Assembly (NCBI GenBank): GCA_946481025.1
Contig: CAMLNA010000103.1
Coordinates: forward strand, 1 to 15,947
Length of the DNA stretch: 15,947 bases
Direction of reading: 5' to 3'
DNA from: an uncultured Rivibacter sp.
GTDB lineage: Bacteria; Pseudomonadota; Gammaproteobacteria; Burkholderiales; Burkholderiaceae
Of this stretch, positions 1-8,049 are shown one piece after another. Each line of letters starts with the position of its first letter. Within the stretch, counting starts at the first letter, position 1. Made by a program: the position numbers and the translations under genes. A model generated the notes under the pieces. It was not told where the DNA came from and did no database searches. It saw only the letters and a list, made by a program, of their open reading frames with translations.

Positions 1-68
1 TGCGCGCCGAAGGCAAGGAATACGTCGTGAAGGACGGCGACGTCATGAACTTCCTGTTCAACGTCTGA
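1..68 (+). CDS. ychF: YchF GTPase/ATPase, C-terminal end only (partial)
   Basis: The first 68 bases read, from base 3, as 21 residues ending in a TGA at 66-68. They contain EGKEYVVKDGDVMNFLFNV, which is the highly conserved C-terminus of YchF (OLA1 family), part of its TGS domain. YchF is a cytosolic, ribosome-associated P-loop protein that prefers ATP over GTP and has been linked to translation and oxidative stress responses. The nucleotide-binding part lies outside the window. The stop codon is one base from the next ATG (TGAcATG), so the following reductase is probably translationally coupled to ychF. Identification rests on a short but very distinctive tail. Confidence 0.9.
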   Translation, partial: RAEGKEYVVKDGDVMNFLFNV

Positions 69-69
69 C

Positions 70-972
70 ATGAGCCTCGCGCCTGCCCCCCTGTGCGCCG
101 GCGGCCCGGCGCTTTCGCCCGTCGTGGCGGGCGCCTGGCGGCTCGACAGCTGGGGCTGGACGGCACAGGAGCGGCTGCGCTGGATCGAGCAGTGCGTCGA
201 ACTGGGCATCACCAGCTTCGACCATGCGGCCGTCTACGGCAGCTACACCGCCGAGGGACTGTTCGGCGAGGCGCTCGCGCTGGCCCCGCGCCTGCGCGGC
301 AAGCTGCAGCTGGTCAGCAAGTGCGGCATCCAGCTGGTGTCGCCGCAGCGGCCCGGCAACCGGCTGCAGCACTACGACACCTCGGCGGCGCACATCGTCG
401 CCTCCGCCGAGAACTCGCTGCGCGAGCTGCGCACCGACCACCTCGACCTGCTGCTGATCCACCGGCCCGACGCCCTGCTGAACGCCGACGAGGTGGCCGA
501 GGCCTTCGAGCGGCTGCGCAGCGCCGGCAAGGTGCGGCATTTCGGCGTCTCCAACTTCACCCCGTCGCAGTTCGCGCTGCTCGATTCGCGGGTGGCGCTG
601 GCCACCAACCAGGTCGAGCTGTCGCCGCTGGCGCTCGAGGCGCTGCACGACGGCACGCTCGACCAGGCCCAGCAGCTGGGCCGCCGGCCGATGATCTGGT
701 CGCCGGTGGCGGGCGGCCGGCTGTTCACCGGCGAGGACGAGCGATCGCGCCGCGTGCGCAACGCGCTCACCGCCATCGCCGAGCGCCTGGGCGTGCTGCC
801 GGCCACCGTGGCATATGCATGGCTGTTCCGCCTGCCCAGCCAGCCGGTGCCGGTGGTGGGCTCGCGCCGCGTCGACGCCCTGCGCGAAGCCTGGGCCGCG
901 CTCGACGTGCAGCTCGACGCACAGGCCTGGTACGAGATCTGGACCGCCTCGACCGGGCACAACGTCCCTTGA
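70..972 (+). CDS. Aldo/keto reductase, YdhF-like
   Basis: This 300-residue protein is a cytosolic NADPH-type aldo/keto reductase with a TIM-barrel fold. The catalytic tetrad of the superfamily is visible: Asp51 and Tyr56 in FDHAAVYG, Lys84 in LVSKCG, and His131 in LLIHRPD. The segment GKVRHFGVSNF (153-163) and the late VVGSRR (262-267) are the usual substrate- and cofactor-side elements. The Asp-x4-Tyr spacing, the GNRLQHYDTS segment and the overall length resemble E. coli YdhF and its relatives, whose physiological substrates are poorly known. The ATG at 70 follows the ychF stop by one base and has no clear Shine-Dalgarno sequence, which suggests coupled translation. All key residues are present, so it should be active, but the substrate cannot be read from sequence. 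Confidence 0.93.
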   Translation: MSLAPAPLCAGGPALSPVVAGAWRLDSWGWTAQERLRWIEQCVELGITSFDHAAVYGSYTAEGLFGEALALAPRLRGKLQLVSKCGIQLVSPQRPGNRLQHYDTSAAHIVASAENSLRELRTDHLDLLLIHRPDALLNADEVAEAFERLRSAGKVRHFGVSNFTPSQFALLDSRVALATNQVELSPLALEALHDGTLDQAQQLGRRPMIWSPVAGGRLFTGEDERSRRVRNALTAIAERLGVLPATVAYAWLFRLPSQPVPVVGSRRVDALREAWAALDVQLDAQAWYEIWTASTGHNVP

Positions 973-1094
973 CGTAGCGCCGGCTCGTCGACTGGCCGGC
1001 CGACCGGCGCGGCACTGGCCGCGGTCGCCGGGGCTGGTTCATACTCGCGCACACGTTGCCGCCGGCGCCGCCCCGCGCGCCGGCGGCCCATCCC

Positions 1095-4000
1095 ATGACC
1101 CGCAACACGACGCCCACCCTCCTTGCGCAGTTGCTGATCACCTTCGTTGCCTATGCGGCGACCGGCTTCGCCGCGCTGGCGTTGGCGATACCCCCGAGCT
1201 ACGCGTCGCCGCTGTATCCGTCGGCCGGCATCGGGCTGGCCTTCCTGCTGGCCTGGGGCAACCGCATGGCCGTGGGCGTGGGGCTGGGCGCCTTCGCCGT
1301 CAACTTCTGGCTGAGCTACGACCGCAGCGCGGCCGGCAGCGCGGCGTGGCTGCTGCCGGCCGTCATTGCCGCCGGTGCCACGCTGCAGGCCTGGGTCGGC
1401 GCGGCGCTCGCGCGCCGCCATGTCGCCTGGCCGCTGCGGCTCGAAGCGCCGGCCGACATCGCCCGCTTCCTGATGCTGGTCGGCCCGCTCGCCTGCCTCG
1501 TGAGCTCGAGCATCGCCGTGTCGGCGCTGTGGTGGTCCGGCACGCTGAGCGTGGACCATCTGCTGCTCACCTGGGGAACCTGGTGGGGCGGCGACACGCT
1601 GGGCGTGCTGATCGGCGCGCCGATCATGCTCACGCTCATCGGCCGCCCGCGCGAGGACTGGGCGCCGCGGCGCACCACGCTCGGCCTGCCGCTGGCCGCG
1701 GTGACGGCGCTGCTGGCCATGGCCATCCTGCAGGTGAGCCGCTGGGACTCGCAACGCATGGAGGCGAATTTCCAGCGCGACGCCGGCAACATCACCAACA
1801 CGGTGACGCTGCGCATGCAGTCCCACCTCGACGCGCTCGACGCCGCGCACGGCCTGTATTTCGCGTCCGAAGACGTGACGCGCGACGAGTTCGCGCGTTT
1901 CGCCGCCCCGTGGCTGGCCAAGCTGCCCAGCATGCAGGCCATCGGCTTCCACCAGCACGTGCGACGCGAGGAACTGCCCGAATTCGAGGCCCGCGCGCGC
2001 GCCGAAGGCCGGGCGGGCTACCGGGTGTTCGACCGCCCCAACAGCACGCCGCCCACCGGCAGCGAAGTGTTCGCGATGCGCTACATCGAGCCGGCCCGGG
2101 GCAACGCCGATGCACTGGGCGTGAACGTGCTCAGCATCCCGGCCGCCCGGGTGGCCATCGAGGCCACGCGCCGCCTCGACCGGTCGGTTGCCACCGCTGC
2201 ATTCCGCCTCACGCAGGACGCCAGCACCGACCAGGCCGGCGTGGTGGTGTACCGCGCCGTCTACAGGGGCTCGCCCGCCACGCCGGAGCAGCGCCACGCC
2301 GCGGCCATCGGGCTGGTCTTCGTGACGCTGCGCATGGACGATGCCCTGCGTTCGCTGATGAAAGGCGCCCCCTCGTACCTGAGCGTGTGCCTGCTCGACG
2401 ACGACCCGGCCGCGCCGCGGCGGCGCCTCGCCGGCCCGCCCGACTGCGAGCGGGCGACCGCCGGCGAGGGGGCGCTGCGCAAGGAGGCACGACTGCCGTT
2501 CGCCGAACGGCAGTGGACGGTACGGGTGACGGCGAGCCCCGGCGCCGCGACCGACCCGGGCGTGTGGAACGCGTGGCTGTTTTCCATCGTCGGGCTGTTC
2601 GCCACCTCCATGCTGGGCGCGCTGCTGCTCACGATGACCGGCCACACGCGCCGCGTCGAAGGGGCGGTGCGCGACCGCACGGCCCAGCTCGAGTCGGAGA
2701 TGCGCGAACGCCAGGTCACCGAGGCGGCGCTGCGCGAGAGCGAGCAGCGCTTCCGCAGCATCTTCAACTCGGTGCCCATCGGCGTGGTCTACACCGACCT
2801 GCAGGGCCGGGTGCGCCAGCCCAATGCAGCCTACTGCCGGCTCACCGGCTACAGCCACGAAGAACTGGTGCAGATGGCCGTGTCGCAGTTCACCCACCCG
2901 GACGATCACGTCGCCGACGACGAGTTCTTCGGGCGCCTCGTGCGCGGCGAGATCCCGATGTACAAGCGCCACAAGCGCTACGTCACGAAAGACGGCCGCA
3001 CGGTGTGGGTCAACGTGTCGGTGGCGCTGCTGCGCGATGCGAACGGCACGCCCCACCGCACGGTGGGCGTGGTCGAGGACATCACCGAGCACCTGCGCCT
3101 GCGCGAAGCCGAACAGGCCCGCGAAGCGGCCGAAGCCTCCAATCGCGCCAAGAGCGACTTCCTGTCGCGCATGAGCCACGAACTGCGCACGCCGCTCAAT
3201 GCGATGCTCGGCTTCGCCCAGCTCATGAACATGGACGAACGCATGCCGCTGTCGCAGCGACAGCAGCAGTGGGTGAGCCAGATCCAGCGGGCCGGCTGGC
3301 ACCTGCTCGAGATGATCAACGACGTGCTGGACCTGTCGCGCATCGAGTCGGGCACGGTGAAGCTGCTGATCGAGCCGCTCGACGTGGCGGAGATCGTGCG
3401 CGCCTCGGTCGCGCTGGTGGAGGCCGAGGCCGCCAAGCGCGGGCTGCGCATCGAAGTGGCCCCGCCGTCGCCGCCCGGTGCGCTGCTGGCGGTCAACGGC
3501 GACGCCACGCGGGTCAAGCAGATCCTTACCAACCTGCTGTCGAACGCCGTCAAGTACAACCGCGAAGGCGGCCGCATGCGGCTGGCCTGCCGTGCCGTGT
3601 CCGACGGGAGCGTCGAAGTCGAGGTCACGGACACCGGGCTGGGCATGAGCGAGGCGCAGCTGTCCGACCTGTTCCAGCCCTTCAACCGGCTGGGCCGCGA
3701 ACGCTCCGGCCAGGAAGGCACCGGCATCGGGCTGGTCATCTCCAAGCGCCTGGCCGAGCTGATGGGCGGCACCCTGCGGGCGCGCAGCGTCGAGAACGAA
3801 GGCTCCACCTTCGTGCTGACGCTGCCGCGTGCGCTCGACCCCGACACGCTGCCCTCCGGGCTCGACGAGATCGCCAGCACCGGCGACCCCGGCTACCACC
3901 GCCGCCGCGTCTGCTACATCGAGGACAACGAGACCAACGCCGAGGTGATGCGCGGCATCCTGCAGCAGCGCCCGCAGGTCGAGCTGGAGATCTCGCCGAC

Positions 4001-4286
4001 CGGACTGGACGGCCTGGCGCGGGTGAAGGAGCGCCGGCCCGACCTGGTCCTGCTGGACATGCACCTGCCCGACATCGACGGCCTGGAGTTGCTGCGCCAC
4101 CTGCAGTCCGACCCGCAGACGGCCAGCGTGCCGGTGGTCGTGGTGTCGGCAGACGCATTGGCCGTTCAGATCGAAGAGGCGCTCAAGGCCGGCGCCCGGC
4201 GCTACCTCACCAAGCCGGTCAGCGTGAACGAGCTGCTCACCGTGGTGGACGAGGTGCTGGAGCAGCAGGACACGATGTTCGGTTAG
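1095..4286 (+). CDS. Membrane hybrid sensor histidine kinase (MASE1-CHASE-PAS-HisKA-HATPase-REC)
   Basis: This 1063-residue hybrid kinase has the following order. Several hydrophobic segments between about 9 and 183 form a MASE1-like membrane sensor. A periplasmic CHASE-type domain (about 222-417; VTRDEFARF and YIEPARGN are typical) follows. Next come a transmembrane helix (about 493-516), a coiled linker, and a PAS domain (about 551-666, ending GVVEDITE). The HisKA domain has phosphoacceptor His695 in SHELRTPLN. The HATPase shows an N box (NLLSNAVKYN, Asn813 and Asn817), DTGLGM from Asp846, and GTGIGL. The receiver domain has Glu943/Asp944, phospho-acceptor Asp988, Ser1018 and Lys1040. It ends at the receiver, with no Hpt or output domain, and no partner regulator lies nearby. 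I chose ATG 1095; a TTG at 1056 would add 13 proline/alanine-rich residues. The ligand is unknown. Confidence 0.92.
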   Translation: MTRNTTPTLLAQLLITFVAYAATGFAALALAIPPSYASPLYPSAGIGLAFLLAWGNRMAVGVGLGAFAVNFWLSYDRSAAGSAAWLLPAVIAAGATLQAWVGAALARRHVAWPLRLEAPADIARFLMLVGPLACLVSSSIAVSALWWSGTLSVDHLLLTWGTWWGGDTLGVLIGAPIMLTLIGRPREDWAPRRTTLGLPLAAVTALLAMAILQVSRWDSQRMEANFQRDAGNITNTVTLRMQSHLDALDAAHGLYFASEDVTRDEFARFAAPWLAKLPSMQAIGFHQHVRREELPEFEARARAEGRAGYRVFDRPNSTPPTGSEVFAMRYIEPARGNADALGVNVLSIPAARVAIEATRRLDRSVATAAFRLTQDASTDQAGVVVYRAVYRGSPATPEQRHAAAIGLVFVTLRMDDALRSLMKGAPSYLSVCLLDDDPAAPRRRLAGPPDCERATAGEGALRKEARLPFAERQWTVRVTASPGAATDPGVWNAWLFSIVGLFATSMLGALLLTMTGHTRRVEGAVRDRTAQLESEMRERQVTEAALRESEQRFRSIFNSVPIGVVYTDLQGRVRQPNAAYCRLTGYSHEELVQMAVSQFTHPDDHVADDEFFGRLVRGEIPMYKRHKRYVTKDGRTVWVNVSVALLRDANGTPHRTVGVVEDITEHLRLREAEQAREAAEASNRAKSDFLSRMSHELRTPLNAMLGFAQLMNMDERMPLSQRQQQWVSQIQRAGWHLLEMINDVLDLSRIESGTVKLLIEPLDVAEIVRASVALVEAEAAKRGLRIEVAPPSPPGALLAVNGDATRVKQILTNLLSNAVKYNREGGRMRLACRAVSDGSVEVEVTDTGLGMSEAQLSDLFQPFNRLGRERSGQEGTGIGLVISKRLAELMGGTLRARSVENEGSTFVLTLPRALDPDTLPSGLDEIASTGDPGYHRRRVCYIEDNETNAEVMRGILQQRPQVELEISPTGLDGLARVKERRPDLVLLDMHLPDIDGLELLRHLQSDPQTASVPVVVVSADALAVQIEEALKAGARRYLTKPVSVNELLTVVDEVLEQQDTMFG

Positions 4287-4287
4287 G

Positions 4288-4328
4288 GCCAAGGCGCGGC
4301 GCTTGGCAGCCGCGCCCTGCGCTGCCAA
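4288..4328 (+). promoter_or_regulatory. Overlapping alternative hairpins before the DUF885 gene
   Basis: Three inverted repeats share arms in this 73-bp spacer. GCCAAG (4288-4293) can pair with CTTGGC (4302-4307). GGCGCGGC (4293-4300) can pair with GCCGCGCC (4309-4316). TTGGCAGC (4303-4310) can pair with GCTGCCAA (4321-4328). All arms match perfectly, and each neighbouring pair of stems is mutually exclusive. This could end kinase transcription or act as an attenuator for the next gene. There is no U-tract, and GC-rich DNA makes chance stems common, so function is inference. Confidence 0.35.
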
Positions 4329-4359
4329 ACTCGCTGCCTTTCGTGTTCCGACCTCGACC

Positions 4360-6222
4360 ATGAAACTTCGCCCTGGCGCCCACAAGGCGCTGACCGCCGG
4401 CCTGGCCCTCGCTGCCGTGCTGGCAGCCGCCCCGGTGCCGGCCAGCGGCGCCGAACCGGCCCGCGCCGCCCCCGCAGCGAAATCCGCGGCCGCCCGGCTC
4501 CATGCCTTGTTCGACGACGACTGGCAATGGACCCTGCGCACCTTCCCCGAGGTGGCCACCCGCGTGGGCGACCATCGCTACGACGACCGCCTGACCGATG
4601 AGTCGCCGGCCGCGCTGGATGCGCAGGACCGCCATGCCCGCGAGGTGCTCTCCCGGCTCAAGGCCATCCCGCGCGAGTCGCTGCCGGCCGAGGACCGCGC
4701 GTCCTACGACGTGTTCCGCCACCGCGCCGAAAGCGCCGTCGAGGCCCAGCGCTTCCAGCAGCTGCGCTGGATGGCCCTCACCGCCATGGAAGGGCTGCAC
4801 ATCGACTTTCCGCAGACCGTGCAGGACATGCCGCTGCGCACCGAGCGCGACGTGCGCAACCTGCTGGCGCGCCTGCGGCTGTATCCCTCGCGGGTGGACC
4901 AGACGCTGGTGCTGCTGCGCCGCGGGCTCGACTCGGGCTGGGTGACCTTCCGCGCCTCGATGGAACGGGTGGTCCCGCAGATCGAAGGCCAGCTGGCGGA
5001 CGACCCGCGCAAGAGCCCGCTGTTCGAGCCCTTCACCCGGCTGCCGGCCGACCTGCCTGCCGCGCGCCGCGCCGAGCTGGCGGCTGCCGGCGAGCAGGTG
5101 CTGCGCGAGCACACGCTGCCCGCGCTGCGCCGGCTGCGGCAATTCATCGTCGACGACTACCTGCCCAAGGCGCCCGCCGACGGTGCCCTGAGCGCCTACC
5201 CGGGCGGCCGCGAGGTCTATGCCTTCCTGGTGCGCGAGCAGACCACCACCGACCTCTCGCCGCAGGCCATACACGACCTCGGCCTGAAGGAAGTGGCCCG
5301 CCTGCGCGCCGAGATGGAAGCGCTGATGCGCCGCACCGGCTTTGCCGGCAGCTTCGAGCAGTTCGTGCACTTCCTCAACACCGACCCGCGCTTCTTCCAC
5401 AAGGACGCCGCCGCGCTGCTGGCCGGCTACCGCGACATCGCCAAGCGGGTCGATCCCGAGTTGCCCAAGCTGTTTGCCGAGCTGCCGCGCCAGCCGTACG
5501 GCATCCGCCCCATGCCGGCCTACCAGGGCGAGGGCCAGGCCGAGTACTACTCGGGCGGCGCCGCCGACGGTTCGCGCGCCGGCTGGTTCAACGCCAACGT
5601 GCTCGCGCTCGCCAACCGGCCGATCTGGGAGATGGAAGCGCTGTTCCTGCACGAGGCGGTGCCCGGGCATCACCTGCAATCGGCCCGCGCCCAGGAGCAG
5701 AAGCGCCTGCCCGACTTCCGCCGCAACGACTGGTACGTGGCCTACGGCGAGGGCTGGGCCCTGTATGCCGAGTCGCTGGGCGAGGCGCTCGGGCTGTACG
5801 CCGACCCGTACAGCAAGTACGGCCAGCTGCGCATGGAGATCTGGCGGGCCGCGCGCCTGGTGGTCGACACCGGCATCCATGCGCTGGGCTGGAGCCGCGC
5901 CCAGGCCATCGACTGGATGGTGGAGCGCACCGGCATCTCGCGTGCGGATGTCGAACCCGAGATCGACCGCTACTACGTGATGCCGGCCCAGGCGCTGGGC
6001 TACAAGATCGGCCAGCTCAAGCTGGTGGCGCTGCGCGACCAGGCCCGGCAGGCGCTGGGCGAGGCCTTCGACATCCGCCGATTCCACATGGCGGTGCTCG
6101 ACCAGGGCGCGGTGCCGCTGCAAGTGCTGGAGCGCCAGGTCGGCGAATGGATCGCGCGCGAGCGCGCCAGCGCCGTCGCACGCGAGGGTTCGGCCTCGCG
6201 CCGGCAGCGCCAGGCGCGCTGA
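4360..6222 (+). CDS. Exported DUF885 family protein, predicted zinc peptidase
   Basis: This 620-residue protein begins with a basic start (MKLRPGAHK), a hydrophobic Ala/Leu stretch to about residue 25 and a likely cleavage site near ASGA-EP, so it should be exported to the periplasm. The body matches DUF885, a large, mostly helical family resembling gluzincin peptidases. The hallmark [10 protein letters not shown] is at 431-440, with His431, Glu432 and His437/His438 as likely metal-binding or catalytic residues. It is followed by [10 protein letters not shown] (462-471) and [11 protein letters not shown] (502-512), both typical of the family. Members are thought to act on peptides or modified cell-wall fragments, but the substrate here is not known. 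The chosen ATG leaves a clean signal peptide; an upstream in-frame TTG (4303) would bury it. The Arg-rich C-terminus (RRQRQAR) is probably a disordered tail. Confidence 0.9.
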   Translation: MKLRPGAHKALTAGLALAAVLAAAPVPASGAEPARAAPAAKSAAARLHALFDDDWQWTLRTFPEVATRVGDHRYDDRLTDESPAALDAQDRHAREVLSRLKAIPRESLPAEDRASYDVFRHRAESAVEAQRFQQLRWMALTAMEGLHIDFPQTVQDMPLRTERDVRNLLARLRLYPSRVDQTLVLLRRGLDSGWVTFRASMERVVPQIEGQLADDPRKSPLFEPFTRLPADLPAARRAELAAAGEQVLREHTLPALRRLRQFIVDDYLPKAPADGALSAYPGGREVYAFLVREQTTTDLSPQAIHDLGLKEVARLRAEMEALMRRTGFAGSFEQFVHFLNTDPRFFHKDAAALLAGYRDIAKRVDPELPKLFAELPRQPYGIRPMPAYQGEGQAEYYSGGAADGSRAGWFNANVLALANRPIWEMEALFLHEAVPGHHLQSARAQEQKRLPDFRRNDWYVAYGEGWALYAESLGEALGLYADPYSKYGQLRMEIWRAARLVVDTGIHALGWSRAQAIDWMVERTGISRADVEPEIDRYYVMPAQALGYKIGQLKLVALRDQARQALGEAFDIRRFHMAVLDQGAVPLQVLERQVGEWIARERASAVAREGSASRRQRQAR

Positions 6223-6242
6223 AACGTCCGGTCACGGGCGGT

Positions 6243-6251
6243 TGCTACACT
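6243..6251 (+). promoter_or_regulatory. Possible extended -10 promoter for hisI
   Basis: TGCTACACT fits the extended -10 pattern TGnTATAAT with four of six hexamer matches plus the TG. No convincing -35 element is visible at the normal distance. Transcription would begin around 6257-6259, only a few bases before the hisI ATG at 6262, so the mRNA would be nearly leaderless. There is no Shine-Dalgarno sequence before hisI, which agrees with that reading. The call rests on one weak motif in the 39-bp gap after the DUF885 gene. Confidence 0.35.
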
Positions 6252-6261
6252 CGGCCCGCAT

Positions 6262-6651
6262 ATGAACTGGCTCGACGCCATCGCCTGGGACAGCAACGGC
6301 CTGGTCCCCGTGATTGCCCAGGAACAGGGCAGCAACGACGTGTTGATGTTCGCGTGGATGAATCGCGAGGCATTGGCACGCACGGCCGAACTCGGCGAGG
6401 CCGTGTACTGGAGCCGCTCGCGCCAGCGGCTGTGGCACAAGGGCGAGGAATCGGGCCACGTCCAGCAGGTGCACGAGATCCGCATCGACTGCGACAACGA
6501 CGTGGTGCTGCTGAAGGTCACCCAGCAGGGCCACGCCCCCGGCATCGCCTGCCACACCGGGAGGCATTCTTGCTTCTTCCAGCTCTACAGGGACGGCGCC
6601 TGGCACACCGTCGAGCCGGTGTTGAAAGACCCGGAGCGCATCTACAAATGA
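6262..6651 (+). CDS. hisI: Phosphoribosyl-AMP cyclohydrolase
   Basis: HisI opens the purine ring of phosphoribosyl-AMP, the third step of histidine synthesis, and makes ProFAR, the substrate of HisA. It is a cytosolic zinc and magnesium enzyme. The 129-residue length is that of a stand-alone HisI rather than a HisIE fusion. The signature is complete: [18 protein letters not shown] (49-66), the DCDND metal site (Asp76, Cys77, Asp78, Asp80), and [11 protein letters not shown] with Cys97 and Cys104 as zinc ligands. Its stop overlaps the hisE start (ATGA), so the two consecutive enzymes are made together. It heads a + strand operon although its usual upstream partner hisF is on the other strand about 7 kb away. 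No Shine-Dalgarno sequence is seen, and the ATG may be close to the transcript start. Confidence 0.97.
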   Translation: MNWLDAIAWDSNGLVPVIAQEQGSNDVLMFAWMNREALARTAELGEAVYWSRSRQRLWHKGEESGHVQQVHEIRIDCDNDVVLLKVTQQGHAPGIACHTGRHSCFFQLYRDGAWHTVEPVLKDPERIYK

Positions 6652-7004
6652 GCCCTTCCAGCAGCAACGACACGCTGGCCCGCCTGGCCGAGATCATCGA
6701 GTCGCGCAAGGACGGCGACCCGGACAAGAGCTATGTCGCACGCCTGTTCAGCAAGGGCACCGACGCCATCCTGAAGAAGGTGGGCGAAGAAGCCACCGAG
6801 ACCGTGATGGCCGCCAAGGACGGCGATGCCCGCAAGATCGTCTACGAGGTGGCCGACCTGTGGTTCCACTCGATGATCGCGCTGGCCCAGTTCGGGCTCA
6901 AGCCGGCCGACGTGCTGGCCGAACTGGAGCGGCGCGAGGGCCTGTCGGGCCTGGAGGAATTCGCTTTGAGGAAGGCGCAAGCCAGAGAGGAAGGACAGCC
7001 ATGA
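6648..7004 (+). CDS. hisE: Phosphoribosyl-ATP diphosphatase
   Basis: HisE removes pyrophosphate from phosphoribosyl-ATP to give phosphoribosyl-AMP, the second step of histidine synthesis and the reaction just before HisI. The 118-residue protein belongs to the all-helical MazG-like superfamily. Its magnesium-binding helices are clear: [18 protein letters not shown] (43-60) and YEVADLWFH (66-74), with Glu47, Glu48, Glu51, Glu67 and Asp70 as the expected ligands. I chose the ATG at 6648 because it overlaps the hisI stop and gives the normal N-terminus; GGAG about 11 bases upstream is a modest ribosome site. Its own stop overlaps the next ATG (7001-7004). Confidence 0.97.
   Translation: MSPSSSNDTLARLAEIIESRKDGDPDKSYVARLFSKGTDAILKKVGEEATETVMAAKDGDARKIVYEVADLWFHSMIALAQFGLKPADVLAELERREGLSGLEEFALRKAQAREEGQP
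6988..6995 (+). promoter_or_regulatory. Strong ribosome binding site for the DUF4870 gene
   Basis: AGGAAGGA lies five bases before the ATG at 7001, inside the last hisE codons. It is the best Shine-Dalgarno sequence in this operon and fixes the start of the small membrane protein, which would otherwise be hard to choose in a longer open frame. Confidence 0.65.
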
Positions 7005-7381
7005 CCGATTTCACCAATCCCGTCTCCGCTCCTGCCGCCGCCGGCGGCGTCAGCCCCGAAAAGCTGGCGAGCCTCAAGCAGCTGACGATGATCGTGTACG
7101 TGCTGTATGCCTTGTCGGCCTTCATCGGCGTGACCGGCATCGCGGCGATCCTCATCAACTACATCAAGCGCGACGACACGCGCGGCACGATCTACGAAAG
7201 CCACTTCACCTGGCAGATCCGCACCTTCTGGTGGAGCCTGCTGTGGGCGGTGATCGGCTTCGTGACGCTGATCGTGGGCATCGGCGTCGTCGTGCTGATC
7301 GCCGATGCGATCTGGGTGATCTACCGCATCGTCAAGGGGTTCCTCAACTGGAACGACAACAAGCCGATGGACATCAAATGA
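7001..7381 (+). CDS. DUF4870 family small membrane protein
   Basis: This 126-residue inner-membrane protein has no catalytic motif that I recognise. A Pro/Ala-rich, probably cytoplasmic N-terminus (1-20) precedes one hydrophobic helix (about 31-54) ending in [12 protein letters not shown] short loop with [12 protein letters not shown] (67-78) follows, then a long hydrophobic region (about 79-111) that probably forms two helices. The YIKRDD...[12 protein letters not shown] pattern is typical of DUF4870 proteins found beside his and tat genes in related bacteria. Its ATG overlaps the hisE stop and its stop overlaps the HIT start, so it is tightly co-translated with them. A role in the membrane near the Tat system is possible, but this is only inferred from position; it could equally be a passenger. 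Confidence 0.85.
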   Translation: MTDFTNPVSAPAAAGGVSPEKLASLKQLTMIVYVLYALSAFIGVTGIAAILINYIKRDDTRGTIYESHFTWQIRTFWWSLLWAVIGFVTLIVGIGVVVLIADAIWVIYRIVKGFLNWNDNKPMDIK

Positions 7382-7734
7382 GCGCCAAGTTCGACCCGAC
7401 CTGCCTGTTCTGCAAGATCGCGGCCGGGCAGATCCCCAGCGCCAAGGTCCACGAAGATGACGAGCTCGTCGTCTTCAAGGACATCCACCCCGCCGCGCCG
7501 GTGCACCTGCTCATCGTGCCGAAGAAGCACATCGCCAGCCTCGAGACCGCCGAGCCGGAGGACACCGCCCTGCTGGGCCGCATGCTGGCGCTGGCGCCTC
7601 AGCTGGCGCACGACCAGGGCGCGTCCAACGGCTTCCGGGTGGTCATCAACACCGGGCCCGACGGGGGGCAAGAGGTGTACCACCTGCACGTCCACGTGAT
7701 GGGCGGGCCGCGGCCCTGGAGCCGCATGGGTTGA
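7378..7734 (+). CDS. HIT family nucleotide phosphoramidase (HinT-like)
   Basis: This 118-residue cytosolic protein has the histidine triad HLHVHV at 102-107 (His102, His104, His106), where the central His104 is the expected nucleophile. It also has the HinT-type N-terminus CLFCKIAAGQIP (9-20), HLLIVPKKHI (43-52) and NTGPDGGQEVYHLH. Such enzymes hydrolyse AMP-lysine or aminoacyl-adenylate phosphoramidates and help clear adenylated by-products. The length is normal. The ATG at 7378 overlaps the stop of the DUF4870 gene, making this the last member of the four-gene ATGA chain. Position next to hisE is common in proteobacteria and does not by itself imply a histidine role. Confidence 0.94.
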   Translation: MSAKFDPTCLFCKIAAGQIPSAKVHEDDELVVFKDIHPAAPVHLLIVPKKHIASLETAEPEDTALLGRMLALAPQLAHDQGASNGFRVVINTGPDGGQEVYHLHVHVMGGPRPWSRMG

Positions 7735-7757
7735 ACTCGACCCCGTCGCGCCCGACC

Positions 7758-7763
7758 TAAAAT
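7758..7763 (+). promoter_or_regulatory. Possible internal promoter -10 for tatABC
   Basis: TAAAAT matches TATAAT at five of six positions and sits in an unusually AT-rich patch (ACCTAAAATTCAACG) of otherwise GC-rich DNA. It lies in the 56-bp gap between the HIT gene and tatA. A weak TTGAAC lies upstream, but at 21 bp the spacing is poor. A transcript from here would have a leader of about 20 bases carrying the tatA ribosome site, giving Tat expression independent of the his genes. Confidence 0.42.
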
Positions 7764-7778
7764 TCAACGAACTGTCGT

Positions 7779-7784
7779 TAGGAG
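7779..7784 (+). promoter_or_regulatory. Ribosome binding site for tatA
   Basis: TAGGAG lies six bases before the tatA ATG at 7791. It is a near-consensus site, stronger than any for tatB or tatC. This fits the high dosage of TatA relative to TatB and TatC that the translocase needs. Confidence 0.65.
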
Positions 7785-7790
7785 TACTCC

Positions 7791-8033
7791 ATGGGTTCAT
7801 TCAGCATCTGGCACTGGTTGATCGTGCTGTTGATCGTCGTGCTGGTGTTCGGCACCAAGAAGCTCAAGAACATCGGCAGCGACCTCGGTGGCGCCGTCAA
7901 GGGCTTCAAGGACGGCATGAAGGACGGCTCGGCCGGCACGCCGAACGAGCCGGTGCCGCCGTCGCAGCAGGTCACCTCGTCGAAGGCCAACGACCCGAAC
8001 ACGGTCGACGTGGACGCCAAGACCAAGTCTTGA
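7791..8033 (+). CDS. tatA: Sec-independent translocase subunit TatA
   Basis: TatA polymerises at the TatBC-substrate complex and makes the passage for folded proteins with twin-arginine signals across the inner membrane. The 80-residue protein shows the standard plan: a short periplasmic N-terminus, one membrane helix (about 5-20), the conserved Phe20-Gly21 hinge in VLVFGTKKL, an amphipathic helix (about 24-44, [20 protein letters not shown]), and an acidic, disordered tail. TatA and TatB are told apart by gene order and by the downstream GPEKLP form in TatB. It is first in tatABC, 16 bases before tatB, with its own possible promoter and a good ribosome site. Confidence 0.96.
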   Translation: MGSFSIWHWLIVLLIVVLVFGTKKLKNIGSDLGGAVKGFKDGMKDGSAGTPNEPVPPSQQVTSSKANDPNTVDVDAKTKS

Positions 8034-8049
8034 AGCCACGGCCCGGCGC

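Noticed and set aside
973..1094. Hairpin (GCGCCGG at 977-983 with CCGGCGC at 1004-1010) after the aldo/keto reductase gene, as a terminator
   Set aside because: The loop is 20 bases, no T-run follows, and palindromic GC-rich sequence fills this gap. I could not tell it from chance.
372..4559. A 1395-codon open frame on the minus strand across three + strand genes
   Set aside because: It is antisense to clear, fully motif-bearing proteins, and its low-complexity His/Arg/Gln/Ala/Gly-rich translation is what the complement of GC-rich codons gives. No domain is recognisable.
4237..6123. A 628-codon open frame on the minus strand over the DUF885 gene
   Set aside because: Same GC-driven absence of stop codons opposite a real gene, with biased composition and no ribosome site that I see.
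6223..6261. Inverted repeats at the proposed inversion breakpoints
   Set aside because: I compared 6223-6261 with 12742-12770 on both strands and found no convincing long match, so no repeat-mediated mechanism is claimed.
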